From: Lysobacteraceae bacterium NML93-0399
GTDB lineage: Bacteria; Pseudomonadota; Gammaproteobacteria; Xanthomonadales; Xanthomonadaceae
NCBI GenBank assembly: GCA_002307375.1
Contig: NTJI01000005.1
Location: 124,001-188,000, forward strand
Direction of reading: 5' to 3'
Length of the DNA: 64,000 nucleotides
Shown here: piece by piece, positions 18,417-24,638 of the stretch
Numbering within the stretch: position 1 is the first letter of the stretch
Layout of the letters: each line of letters starts with the position of its first letter
Notes under the pieces: model-generated
Told to the model about the DNA's origin: nothing
Seen by the model: only the letters and a program-made list of their open reading frames with translations
The model's database searches: none
Program-made: the position numbers and the translations under genes

Positions 18417-20021
18417 ATGACCGATATCGACAAGCTCGCATCCGACATTCTCGATGTCGGTGACCGGTTCCTCCGCACCGACGACTACGACGCGCGGATG
18501 GATCGCTTCGCCGAAGAAATCGACGGTCTCGATGCTTCGGCGCGCAATCAACTGTTCGATGAAATCCTCGAGCAGGACGGCGGCGCGCTGATGTCCTGGC
18601 TCACCGTGGATCGACTCAATGGAATGGTCGCCGACGGTCGTATCTCCGAACAGGAGCGCGGCGCGATATTCGATGCGTTCGGCGATGCATACGTGGACGG
18701 TGATATCTCGTTCCAGGATGCAATGCAGTTCACCAACATTTTCGGATCCCAGGCGGTCGGGCCCATGGGCCTTTCGCCCGATGCGGGTGCCATCGATGCA
18801 CTGGTCGGCACGCTGACGGGCAGCAACAGTCCCTACTCGTCCCAGTTCATCGAAAAGTTCGCGAGCGAACTGCTGACCGAACGCGTGCTGGCCGACCCGC
18901 CGGCCTTGCTGCCCGGTGAGCAGGGTCCCTACGCCGGAATTCTCCTCAATGCGCTCGACCAGGCGGGCGGCAGCAGCGCGGTCAATGCGGTCTTGGGCAG
19001 CCTGTCCAATGATCAGCAGACCGCCTTGCGCGATCTGCTGTCCGCCGATGGGCGCAGTTTCGAAAATCCCGGGCTGGAGAGCGCCAATGTCCGCGACCCG
19101 ATGGCGATCTACATCGAGACGGTGTCCCGCCATGGCAGCGGCGCCGAAGCGGTCGATCTGGTGCGCTACGTCAGCGAGAACTCGAGCGGCAACATCATCG
19201 AGAACCAGTACTACGACCACGACAACAAGCCACTCGATGCGCGTGCCGAAGCGCTCGGCGAACTGTTCACCACGCATGGGGACGCGATCCTGACCGACCT
19301 CACAGTGGCCAACCCCACCCAGACCAGTGGCTCGACCAATGATCGGCAGACGGTGATCGGTGACAACCTCGCCGCCTTGTCCAACCTTGTGCGCATTACC
19401 GGTTTGAATCCGGACAACTCGCATGCGGGACAGGTGATGGACCTGCTGGGGGCGTTTACGTCCGAGAACATCCGGCTGGGGAACATGGCCGAAAACTCCG
19501 ACGTCAACGGTGACGGCGTGATCGATGGCGCCGACATCGAAGCCATCGATGCAGGCAACGGTCGCACGGGCATGATCGGCGCGGTTATGCAGGATGCGGT
19601 GAGCAGTGGTTATGTCGATCTGCGTGCCGACATCGCGGCGCGTGACGCGTTCATGGGTTTCATTCTGGACACCGCGATTTCCGCCATTCCCGTCGGCGGT
19701 AGCCTTGCGGGCGATGCGATTGCCGACCACCTGAAGGGCGCGCTGGGCGGCCTGAGCGAGGGTGTGCGCGACCAGATCGCGGAGTCACTGTCAGCGATTC
19801 CCAAGGACCTGCTGACCAACGCCCAAGGTCAGCTGACCGACCAGGCGAAGGCGGCGATCATCGACGCACTGCCGGAGGACTACCAGTATCTGGAAGGCAT
19901 CAAGAACGAATCGAATACGTTCATTCTCGATACCATCCTGGGCGCGAGTCACCGCGATTATCAGATTTCCGAATCGATGGGCGAGTACGGGACTTACATC
20001 GATGGCTCACGCGGAAGCTGA
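18417..20021 (+). CDS. Large acidic protein with EF-hand-like loop, unknown function
   Basis: A 534-residue protein with no family I recognise and no signal peptide or clear membrane segment except a moderately hydrophobic stretch near 420-435. It is acidic and helix-rich. A calcium-binding loop of EF-hand/dockerin type is visible at 362-373 (D362, N364, D366, V368, D370, D373). The start at 18417 (MTDIDKLASDILDVG) is the natural ATG; upstream sequence is not protein-like. It follows the hydrolase gene in the same direction and ends at a strong terminator. Codon use looks less GC-extreme than its neighbours. Confidence 0.7.
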   Translation: MTDIDKLASDILDVGDRFLRTDDYDARMDRFAEEIDGLDASARNQLFDEILEQDGGALMSWLTVDRLNGMVADGRISEQERGAIFDAFGDAYVDGDISFQDAMQFTNIFGSQAVGPMGLSPDAGAIDALVGTLTGSNSPYSSQFIEKFASELLTERVLADPPALLPGEQGPYAGILLNALDQAGGSSAVNAVLGSLSNDQQTALRDLLSADGRSFENPGLESANVRDPMAIYIETVSRHGSGAEAVDLVRYVSENSSGNIIENQYYDHDNKPLDARAEALGELFTTHGDAILTDLTVANPTQTSGSTNDRQTVIGDNLAALSNLVRITGLNPDNSHAGQVMDLLGAFTSENIRLGNMAENSDVNGDGVIDGADIEAIDAGNGRTGMIGAVMQDAVSSGYVDLRADIAARDAFMGFILDTAISAIPVGGSLAGDAIADHLKGALGGLSEGVRDQIAESLSAIPKDLLTNAQGQLTDQAKAAIIDALPEDYQYLEGIKNESNTFILDTILGASHRDYQISESMGEYGTYIDGSRGS

Positions 20022-20047
20022 GACCGGCTCGATTTGGAGTAACGAGA

Positions 20048-20071
20048 ACGGCGCCGAAAGGCGCCGTTTTT
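20048..20071 (+). terminator. Rho-independent terminator
   Basis: The stem cggcgcc/ggcgccg with a gaaa tetraloop (20049-20066) is followed by five T (20067-20071). It lies 27 bases after the stop of the 534-residue protein gene. Confidence 0.93.
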
Positions 20072-20414
20072 CCATGGTGCCGTAGGTGCTGAGCAGGCAT
20101 CGGCCCGGACCGCTCTCGTATGGTCTTGGATGGCGTGCTCCAGAATGAAACACCGATGGCGACCTCGATGACGAACGTCGTCACGGGTGTCTCCACATCA
20201 CCGTCTGAGGCAACCGTCCCGCTTGGCCTGCCGCCGTCCCGGTCGGTGCTGATGGTGATCGTCTCCGGGTTCTGACCGGTTCCCGGAGAGGCCGTAGAGA
20301 GCGCGAATGTGTGGAGCACGCTTCGCATCCGCAGATCAAACACGCTTCGCCGTCTTCGCCGTCTTCGCCGCCAAGTGTAGATGGCGGAGAATGCGCGGCC
20401 CGAAGGAGAACGCG
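20072..20414. other. Region without a supported gene
   Basis: Between the terminator and the small membrane protein gene I see no supported gene. The only structure is a short tandem repeat of ttcgccgtc units around 20345-20375. Confidence 0.5.
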
Positions 20415-20591
20415 ATGCTCGTCCTGCAAGTTCTGTTGCTCGCCATTGGCCTGGTCATCCTCGTCATCGGCTACCGCAAGCACCACCGCAACCTGATGCT
20501 GGCCGCGGCGCTCGTGCTGCTGCTTGCGGGTTCGGTGTCTGAGGTCGTGTCGGGCTTCAACCAGTCGCGAGCCGCGCACCGGGCTTCGTAG
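20415..20591 (+). CDS. Small membrane protein
   Basis: A 58-residue hydrophobic protein (MLVLQVLLLAIGLVILVIGY...) with two membrane segments, about 2-20 and 27-44, separated by the basic loop RKHHRN. A good AAGGAGA ribosome site lies at 20403-20409. Function unknown. It stands just left of the cassette array and is on the opposite strand to it. Confidence 0.6.
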   Translation: MLVLQVLLLAIGLVILVIGYRKHHRNLMLAAALVLLLAGSVSEVVSGFNQSRAAHRAS

Positions 20592-20645
20592 CGCCGTGTG
20601 CCGCGCCGAAACGCGATTCGCCAAGGTGTCCGTAGGTGCGCGAAG

Positions 20646-20652
20646 TTCTAAC
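20646..20652 (-). repeat. Truncated attC core at the left end of the array
   Basis: The heptamer TTCTAAC (GTTAGAA on minus) sits directly after the stop of the 28-residue ORF, exactly where an attC should begin. The following bases resemble the inner arm only weakly, and no second core is found to the left. It is probably the remnant of an eighth attC. Confidence 0.45.
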
Positions 20653-20739
20653 TCAAGCGCGGGTCGATTCGATGGCGAGCATAGCTTCCTGCCGATTAGG
20701 TCGGGAAACTTGGCGTTTGATCTTGATTTTTTCGGACAC
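20653..20739 (-). CDS. Cassette 8: 28-residue basic peptide
   Basis: A short ORF starting with GTG at 20739, with a strong AAGGAAGG ribosome site 7 bases upstream (20747-20754). The encoded peptide begins MSEKIKIKRQVSRPNRQE and has nine Arg/Lys in 28 residues. The stop (20653-20655) abuts a half attC core. Not recognised; it could be a real small protein or the head of a truncated cassette gene. Its position right after a complete attC and its ribosome site support translation. Confidence 0.45.
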   Translation of the reverse strand: MSEKIKIKRQVSRPNRQEAMLAIESTRA

Positions 20740-20759
20740 GATTGAACCTTCCTTGTGAG

Positions 20760-20871
20760 TGCTAACACCAGAGTTAAGCCGAGCAGCGTAGTGCAGCGAA
20801 GCACATGGCAAGCTGTACCTGCCATGTGGTTGGCGGAACGAAGCGGATTCGGCTTGAACGCATCGTTAGGC
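20760..20871 (-). repeat. attC of cassette 7 (long form)
   Basis: Cores tgctaac and GTTAGGC lie at 20760-20766 and 20865-20871, with inner arms ttaagccg and cggctt. The terminal structure is enlarged by a nested palindrome, cacatggca facing tgccatgtg (about 20801-20827). Total about 112 bp, against 60 bp for the standard sites of this array. Confidence 0.88.
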
Positions 20872-21114
20872 CGCTCCCTCTTGCCTAGGCTGCCTCTTCT
20901 GTCTACTCCTCGTCACGAGGTGCAACGCCATGTAGGTGGCGACTAGTGCGAGCAGAATCGAAACGCAAAGAATGGCGAGGAGAAGCCACACCGGTGCGCC
21001 GTCAAACGCCCCTACGATGAGAGGCCCAGCCAGAGTTCCCGTCAGTGATCCTGTGAGTGCGAAGAGGAAGAACACTAGCGCCTGGCGAGGCGTCACTTTA
21101 CGGCCATTAGTCAT
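20866..21114 (-). CDS. Cassette 7: small membrane protein
   Basis: An 82-residue protein starting MTNGRKVTPRQALVFFLF. Two membrane segments (about 12-35 and 41-64) are followed by a basic tail (RSRQKRQPRQ), implying both termini in the cytoplasm. The stop codon TAA is formed inside the attC core. Not recognised as a named family. Confidence 0.65.
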   Translation of the reverse strand: MTNGRKVTPRQALVFFLFALTGSLTGTLAGPLIVGAFDGAPVWLLLAILCVSILLALVATYMALHLVTRSRQKRQPRQEGAA

Positions 21115-21140
21115 CGTGTTCTCGCGAAGCTGCTTGTAGG

Positions 21141-21200
21141 GCCTAACGCCTGAGTTAAGCCGCGCCGCGAAGCGGCGTCGGCTTGGACGAACTGTTAGCG
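21141..21200 (-). repeat. attC of cassette 6
   Basis: A 60-bp site with cores GCCTAAC (21141-21147) and GTTAGCG (21194-21200). The second core departs from the GTTRRRY consensus. The inner stem is gccgcgaagcggc. Confidence 0.9.
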
Positions 21201-21206
21201 TGCGGC

Positions 21207-21854
21207 TTACGCACCGGCACGTGGCAGTTGCTTTGCCATACGCTCAAGATCATCCGCCACCTCGCAGTAGCCGAAGTAGTTGACCGGGTGCTCGTAGTTG
21301 AAGTCAGCGCGCTCGGGACGCTCTTGCTTAGGTAAACGGCTCAGGAGTTCATCGCGGAGCATAAGCGCTTCCACCTTGAAGCGCCGCTCCCACTCAGACA
21401 TTCGTTCCGAACTGGCGCGACTCATTGCCGAGGTAAATTTGTGCCAAAGGCGCTGCTTCTCTGCTTCGTCTCGGGATTGGGTCATTTCCACCCACTCATT
21501 GCCTTGGATCAAGTCGTCGTTGCGCCGGTGACGCTCCATGAAGGACCTGATCTCTCCAACGAAGGCAAGAGTCCTTTCCCGCAAATCAGCAGAATCTGAC
21601 TGGGCTACAGCGGCGACCTTCTCGTCATACTTTAGAGCTCGCTCCCGATACGTTTCCGTTTGCTCGGTCTTAAGTTGGAGGCGCTCTCGCAGCGTGTCGT
21701 TCGCCGACTTCACCTGCTCAATCTGGGAAGAGAACTTCCAGGCTGCAGCAGCGTATGCAAGGCCGAACGCCACCGCTCCGAGGAGAAAGAACGCTAGTGG
21801 TGCCTGTGACACTACACCCCAGTTCTTTTCGAGCAGATCTATCAGACGCTCCAT
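21207..21854 (-). CDS. Cassette 6: membrane-anchored coiled-coil protein
   Basis: A 215-residue protein with one N-terminal membrane segment (about 18-40, APLAFFLLGAVAFGLAYAAAAW), then a long charged coiled coil (about 42-110, QIEQVKSANDTLRERLQLKTEQTETY) and an alpha-rich C-terminal part. A GGAG ribosome site lies 5 bases before the ATG at 21854. Unknown family; topology suggests a cytoplasmic domain tethered to the inner membrane. Confidence 0.7.
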   Translation of the reverse strand: MERLIDLLEKNWGVVSQAPLAFFLLGAVAFGLAYAAAAWKFSSQIEQVKSANDTLRERLQLKTEQTETYRERALKYDEKVAAVAQSDSADLRERTLAFVGEIRSFMERHRRNDDLIQGNEWVEMTQSRDEAEKQRLWHKFTSAMSRASSERMSEWERRFKVEALMLRDELLSRLPKQERPERADFNYEHPVNYFGYCEVADDLERMAKQLPRAGA

Positions 21855-21866
21855 TGCCGCTCCACA

Positions 21867-21926
21867 CGCTAACGCTTGAATTAAGCCGTGCCGCGAAGCG
21901 GCATCGGCTTGAATGAATTGTTAGGC
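21867..21926 (-). repeat. attC of cassette 5
   Basis: A 60-bp site with cores cgctaac (21867-21873) and GTTAGGC (21920-21926). Apart from the outermost bases contributed by the next cassette, it is identical to the attC at 23972-24031. Confidence 0.9.
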
Positions 21927-22205
21927 CCCATGCGGGGCCTGCTGAAGTGAAGTGTCCCAAAGCACAAAGCTCGCGGTCTCGGGTGATCGCAACGGCAGCA
22001 ACGGCGCTGGGTCCAAGCACCAGCGCCGAAACAGCACCAGCATTTGTTGCACTGTGTCCGGACTGATAGGGGTGGAGAGAGAGACCTCAAGATCAGTGCC
22101 GACGCCGCGAACATCCCGGCACTCGGGCAGCGCCTGCAGCCAACCGAAGAACCGGTCTTCGTCTGCTTGCGTAAAAAATGTTGGACCGCCAAAGATGATT
22201 TTCAT
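21921..22205 (-). CDS. Cassette 5: 94-residue protein, copy of cassette 1
   Basis: A 94-residue soluble protein starting MKIIFGGPTFFTQADEDRFF and ending in LLPLRSPETASFVLWDTSLQQ. It differs from the cassette 1 product by one residue (Val here, Met there). The ATG lies only 3 bases after the attC core with no Shine-Dalgarno sequence, and the stop is inside its own attC core. Not recognised; the compact alpha/beta pattern resembles small immunity-like proteins but this is a guess. Confidence 0.7.
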   Translation of the reverse strand: MKIIFGGPTFFTQADEDRFFGWLQALPECRDVRGVGTDLEVSLSTPISPDTVQQMLVLFRRWCLDPAPLLPLRSPETASFVLWDTSLQQAPHGA

Positions 22206-22208
22206 GGG

Positions 22209-22268
22209 GCCTAACACCGGAATTAAGCCGACCCGCGAAGCGGGTTCGGCTTGAATGACTTGTTAGGC
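22209..22268 (-). repeat. attC of cassette 4
   Basis: A 60-bp site with cores GCCTAAC (22209-22215) and GTTAGGC (22262-22268). The loop stem is acccgcgaagcgggt, the most divergent of the 60-bp sites. Confidence 0.9.
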
Positions 22269-22664
22269 CTGCTGCCAGATCTGTGCGGAACGGAACGCAT
22301 AGAGGAATACCGTCAGATCAATGGGCAACACAAGAGCTGTGTTGACCAAATAGGCAGCAAGCCCAGCTCTTTTACCGTGCTCAGCCTGAAGTGAAGAGAT
22401 GAAGCGCCCCGACCAAAGCAAGCTGCCAACACTTACCACGAAGAAAACTGCCCAGAACCATGGATGAAGGATGGGGCGCTGAACGATGTAGCCATAGCAC
22501 GCTACGAACATAAGGCCGCTGGCGAGCGCAAGCGCCAGGCCACCATAGGTCTTCCTTGGGCCACGAAACTCTAGATCTGATCGGATAGAGCGGACACGCA
22601 GAACCAGCCCGTAGAGATAAAGGAGAAGAAAAAGTGAGGCGTAGATCGTGATGGCTATGCGCAT
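22263..22664 (-). CDS. Cassette 4: multi-pass membrane protein
   Basis: A 133-residue hydrophobic protein with four likely membrane segments (about 4-23, 42-62, 68-86 and 103-125). It starts MRIAITIYASLFLLLYLYGLVLRV. The stop codon is in the attC core. Unknown family. Membrane proteins are common among integron cassettes. Confidence 0.68.
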   Translation of the reverse strand: MRIAITIYASLFLLLYLYGLVLRVRSIRSDLEFRGPRKTYGGLALALASGLMFVACYGYIVQRPILHPWFWAVFFVVSVGSLLWSGRFISSLQAEHGKRAGLAAYLVNTALVLPIDLTVFLYAFRSAQIWQQA

Positions 22665-22676
22665 TGCTGATTGCAG

Positions 22677-22736
22677 GCCTAACGCCTGAGTTAAGCCGCG
22701 TCGCGAAGCGGCGTCGGCTTGGACGAACTGTTAGGC
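22677..22736 (-). repeat. attC of cassette 3
   Basis: A 60-bp site with cores GCCTAAC (22677-22683) and GTTAGGC (22730-22736). It is nearly identical to the site at 21141-21200. Confidence 0.9.
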
Positions 22737-22763
22737 CGCTGCCGTGTGGTGTGGTGCGACTGG

Positions 22764-23009
22764 CTAGCCAACATAAGGTGGGTCCGTGACGTAGAGCGGA
22801 ATGGAATTTGACGCGCACCACGCAGAAAGCTCTTCATGCAGCAATGACCACTTATCTGCAAGACCAGGCGGCGCATGCGCTGGCCATGCCGCTTGCGTAG
22901 GCATGTAGACCGACGTGATACCCATAGGCATATCCAAGACGAACGATCCGCCGGCGTAGGAGCAGACCAGCTCCTCTTTCCAGCGCGGCTGGAATTGGAA
23001 ATACGCCAA
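22764..23009 (-). CDS. Cassette 3: 81-residue soluble protein
   Basis: An 81-residue protein starting at TTG (23007-23009) with a strong AAGGAG ribosome site about 8 bases upstream. It begins MAYFQFQPRWKEELVCSYAGG and has two cysteines and four tryptophans. No family recognised; a small alpha/beta domain is likely. The rare start codon with a strong ribosome site suggests genuine translation. Confidence 0.62.
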   Translation of the reverse strand: MAYFQFQPRWKEELVCSYAGGSFVLDMPMGITSVYMPTQAAWPAHAPPGLADKWSLLHEELSAWCASNSIPLYVTDPPYVG

Positions 23010-23027
23010 CGTGGATCTCCTTCAGAG

Positions 23028-23139
23028 GCCTAACGCCTAAGTTAAGCCGCGCCGCGTAGTGGAGCAAAGCACATGGCAAGCTGTACCTGCCATGTGCTTT
23101 GTGGAACGAAGCGGGGTCGGCTTGAACGCATTGTTAGGT
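23028..23139 (-). repeat. attC of cassette 2 (long form)
   Basis: Cores GCCTAAC (23028-23034) and GTTAGGT (23133-23139), about 112 bp. It carries the same nested palindrome as the site at 20760, with acatggca facing tgccatgt (about 23071-23095). Confidence 0.88.
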
Positions 23140-23149
23140 TGCTCTCTAC

Positions 23150-23953
23150 TCACTTCCAGCATCCCTTGCACGGGTCGAGGCCGCTCGCTCGGAGGAGATG
23201 CACAGGAAGGATGTATCCATTTGCATGCGTTTGTTTTTTATACAACTCAAAAAGACTATTTATTATTTGAATTTTTAATTTATAGAAATTTTCCACAACA
23301 ACTTTTGTGTCCGAATTTCTGATAGTTGACAGTGCGCGCTGCATGTAAGGAGCATAGCGAAAATTCTTGATCGTTGCTCCATTATCGCCATCTATCATTT
23401 TTATGGATGATTCGATGGATCGACGAATGTTGCTTTGTAGCTCTGAGATACTCATACCCTCTATGTCTTGGATCCCGCTGTTTGCATAGAGGACGGACTC
23501 CGGGTTTATTTTTACTCTGAACTTTGCTCCAACATGAGCCCAGAAAACATCATCCGACTTGCCCTCAAATTCCTTTTTTGTTTGCTCACAGAAATCTTGG
23601 AACTCGGCAACCTTTTCCTCCCCAAGAGCTTTGATTTCGGGTGGAACCAGATAGTTACTAAAGTCGGCGCTCAGTAGTTCGCATTTATCTGATTTATGGA
23701 ACTTTGGAGGATTTACCTTAAAGACATACTTTTGGTAAAATCTTCTTTTGACAACGCGTAGAGATTGGTAATCTTTCTCAAGCATCTTTTTCTGCACGTA
23801 CAGCCTGATCGCCTCTGGCTCACTTAAAATCGGTGCCAAGCTTTCGTCAAAGATGAAGTCGAAAATTCTATCGATTGATATTTCACCGTCGGGCTGTAGC
23901 CACGCGCCAGATAGGCGCTTGTATGTGTTTCTTGTTACGTACGCTACGTCCAT
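23150..23953 (-). CDS. Cassette 2: AT-rich 267-residue protein of unknown function
   Basis: A 267-residue soluble, Lys/Ile/Phe-rich protein (MDVAYVTRNTYKRLSGAWLQ...) with base composition far more AT-rich than anything else in the window, especially at its 3' end near 23220-23300. A GGGGGAG ribosome site lies about 6 bases before the ATG. Features visible: a charged middle part (about 85-140), a coiled-coil-like stretch near 160-175, and a C-terminal DPCKGC motif that might bind metal. No signal peptide or membrane segment. Family not recognised; composition indicates recent transfer. Confidence 0.72.
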   Translation of the reverse strand: MDVAYVTRNTYKRLSGAWLQPDGEISIDRIFDFIFDESLAPILSEPEAIRLYVQKKMLEKDYQSLRVVKRRFYQKYVFKVNPPKFHKSDKCELLSADFSNYLVPPEIKALGEEKVAEFQDFCEQTKKEFEGKSDDVFWAHVGAKFRVKINPESVLYANSGIQDIEGMSISELQSNIRRSIESSIKMIDGDNGATIKNFRYAPYMQRALSTIRNSDTKVVVENFYKLKIQIINSLFELYKKQTHANGYILPVHLLRASGLDPCKGCWK

Positions 23954-23971
23954 CGTCGCTCCCCCAAAGCA

Positions 23972-24031
23972 ACCTAACGCTTGAATTAAGCCGTGCCGCG
24001 AAGCGGCATCGGCTTGAATGAATTGTTAGGC
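23972..24031 (-). repeat. attC of cassette 1
   Basis: A 60-bp site with cores ACCTAAC (23972-23978) and GTTAGGC (24025-24031). Identical to the cassette 5 attC except for the bases belonging to the next cassette. Confidence 0.9.
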
Positions 24032-24310
24032 CCCATGCGGGGCCTGCTGAAGTGAAGTGTCCCAAAGCACAAAGCTCGCGGTCTCGGGTGATCGCAACGG
24101 CAGCAACGGCGCTGGGTCCAAGCACCAGCGCCGAAACAGCATCAGCATTTGTTGCACTGTGTCCGGACTGATAGGGGTGGAGAGAGAGACCTCAAGATCA
24201 GTGCCGACGCCGCGAACATCCCGGCACTCGGGCAGCGCCTGCAGCCAACCGAAGAACCGGTCTTCGTCTGCTTGCGTAAAAAATGTTGGACCGCCAAAGA
24301 TGATTTTCAT
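24026..24310 (-). CDS. Cassette 1: 94-residue protein, first in the array
   Basis: Near-identical copy of the cassette 5 gene. The whole 342-bp cassette differs at one base (24142 here, 22037 there), giving Met instead of Val. It is the cassette nearest the presumed attI side. The ATG follows the GTTAGGC core after 3 bases without a ribosome site, so translation probably depends on upstream ribosomes or a leaderless-like start. Function unknown. Confidence 0.7.
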   Translation of the reverse strand: MKIIFGGPTFFTQADEDRFFGWLQALPECRDVRGVGTDLEVSLSTPISPDTVQQMLMLFRRWCLDPAPLLPLRSPETASFVLWDTSLQQAPHGA

Positions 24311-24313
24311 GGG

Positions 24314-24320
24314 GCCTAAC
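24314..24320 (-). repeat. Right boundary core of the cassette array
   Basis: A lone GCCTAAC (GTTAGGC on minus) followed by non-attC sequence (tactgttcgacc). This is where attI would meet the first cassette. Whether the flank is a true attI or a deletion scar cannot be told by eye. Confidence 0.6.
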
Positions 24321-24588
24321 TACTGTTCGACCCCGGATCTGGGGCGTTGCGCGGAGTATGCGATGAGCACCGGGTCGCGCCAAGCAGGGAAATCTGATTT
24401 CTAATCAATAGGTTCCTGTGGGTGCGTTTGTGGCGGGCCTAGTGGAGTAGACCGCGTTATCAGGCGCGCTGGTGGGTCCGCGTTATGCGACAAAAGTGAG
24501 GTGTAACACCGGGATTGACGCGTTCGCCTCTACGTCGTCAACAACAGCGGCCAATCCCGGAAGACGTCCGTTGAAGCCGCGCAAAAAC
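24321..24588. other. Gap between cassette array and PfkB gene, no integrase
   Basis: No ORF resembling IntI is seen in any frame. An attC-like remnant may lie at 24501-24575: gtgtaacaccgggattg is close to the start of the attC at 22209 and pairs through ccgggattg (24509-24517) with caatcccgg (24552-24560). A GTTGAAG heptamer follows at 24570-24576. Confidence 0.4.
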
Positions 24589-24613
24589 AAAGGGCGCCAC
24601 CAGGGCGCCCTTT
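24580..24613 (-). terminator. Terminator of the PfkB kinase gene
   Basis: A 10-bp perfect stem aaagggcgcc/ggcgcccttt (24589-24598 and 24604-24613) with a 5-base loop. Read on the minus strand it is followed by gtttttgc (24581-24588). It lies 25 bases after the kinase stop. Confidence 0.9.
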
Positions 24614-24638
24614 GTCCTCACATCGTGGTGCCGTCGAC

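Larger units (their letters stand above)
20646..24320 (-). mobile_element. Integron gene-cassette array without an integrase
   Basis: Eight cassettes read leftwards on the minus strand, each a short ORF followed by an attC recombination site. Seven full attC sites are recognised by their cores (gttaggc-like and gcctaac-like, seen on plus as GCCTAAC...GTTAGGC) and the conserved inner arms ttaagccg...cggctt. On the minus strand they closely resemble the aadA-type attC. The six bases after each crossover G vary with the neighbouring cassette, as real integron recombination predicts. No intI gene lies in the 318 bases to the right before the PfkB gene. This is a cluster of attC sites lacking an integrase, as far as the window shows. 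Confidence 0.92.

Noticed and set aside
23059..23322. ORF crossing the long attC (and its relative at 20755)
   Set aside because: The shared translation comes only from the repeated attC hairpin sequence and runs against the cassette direction.
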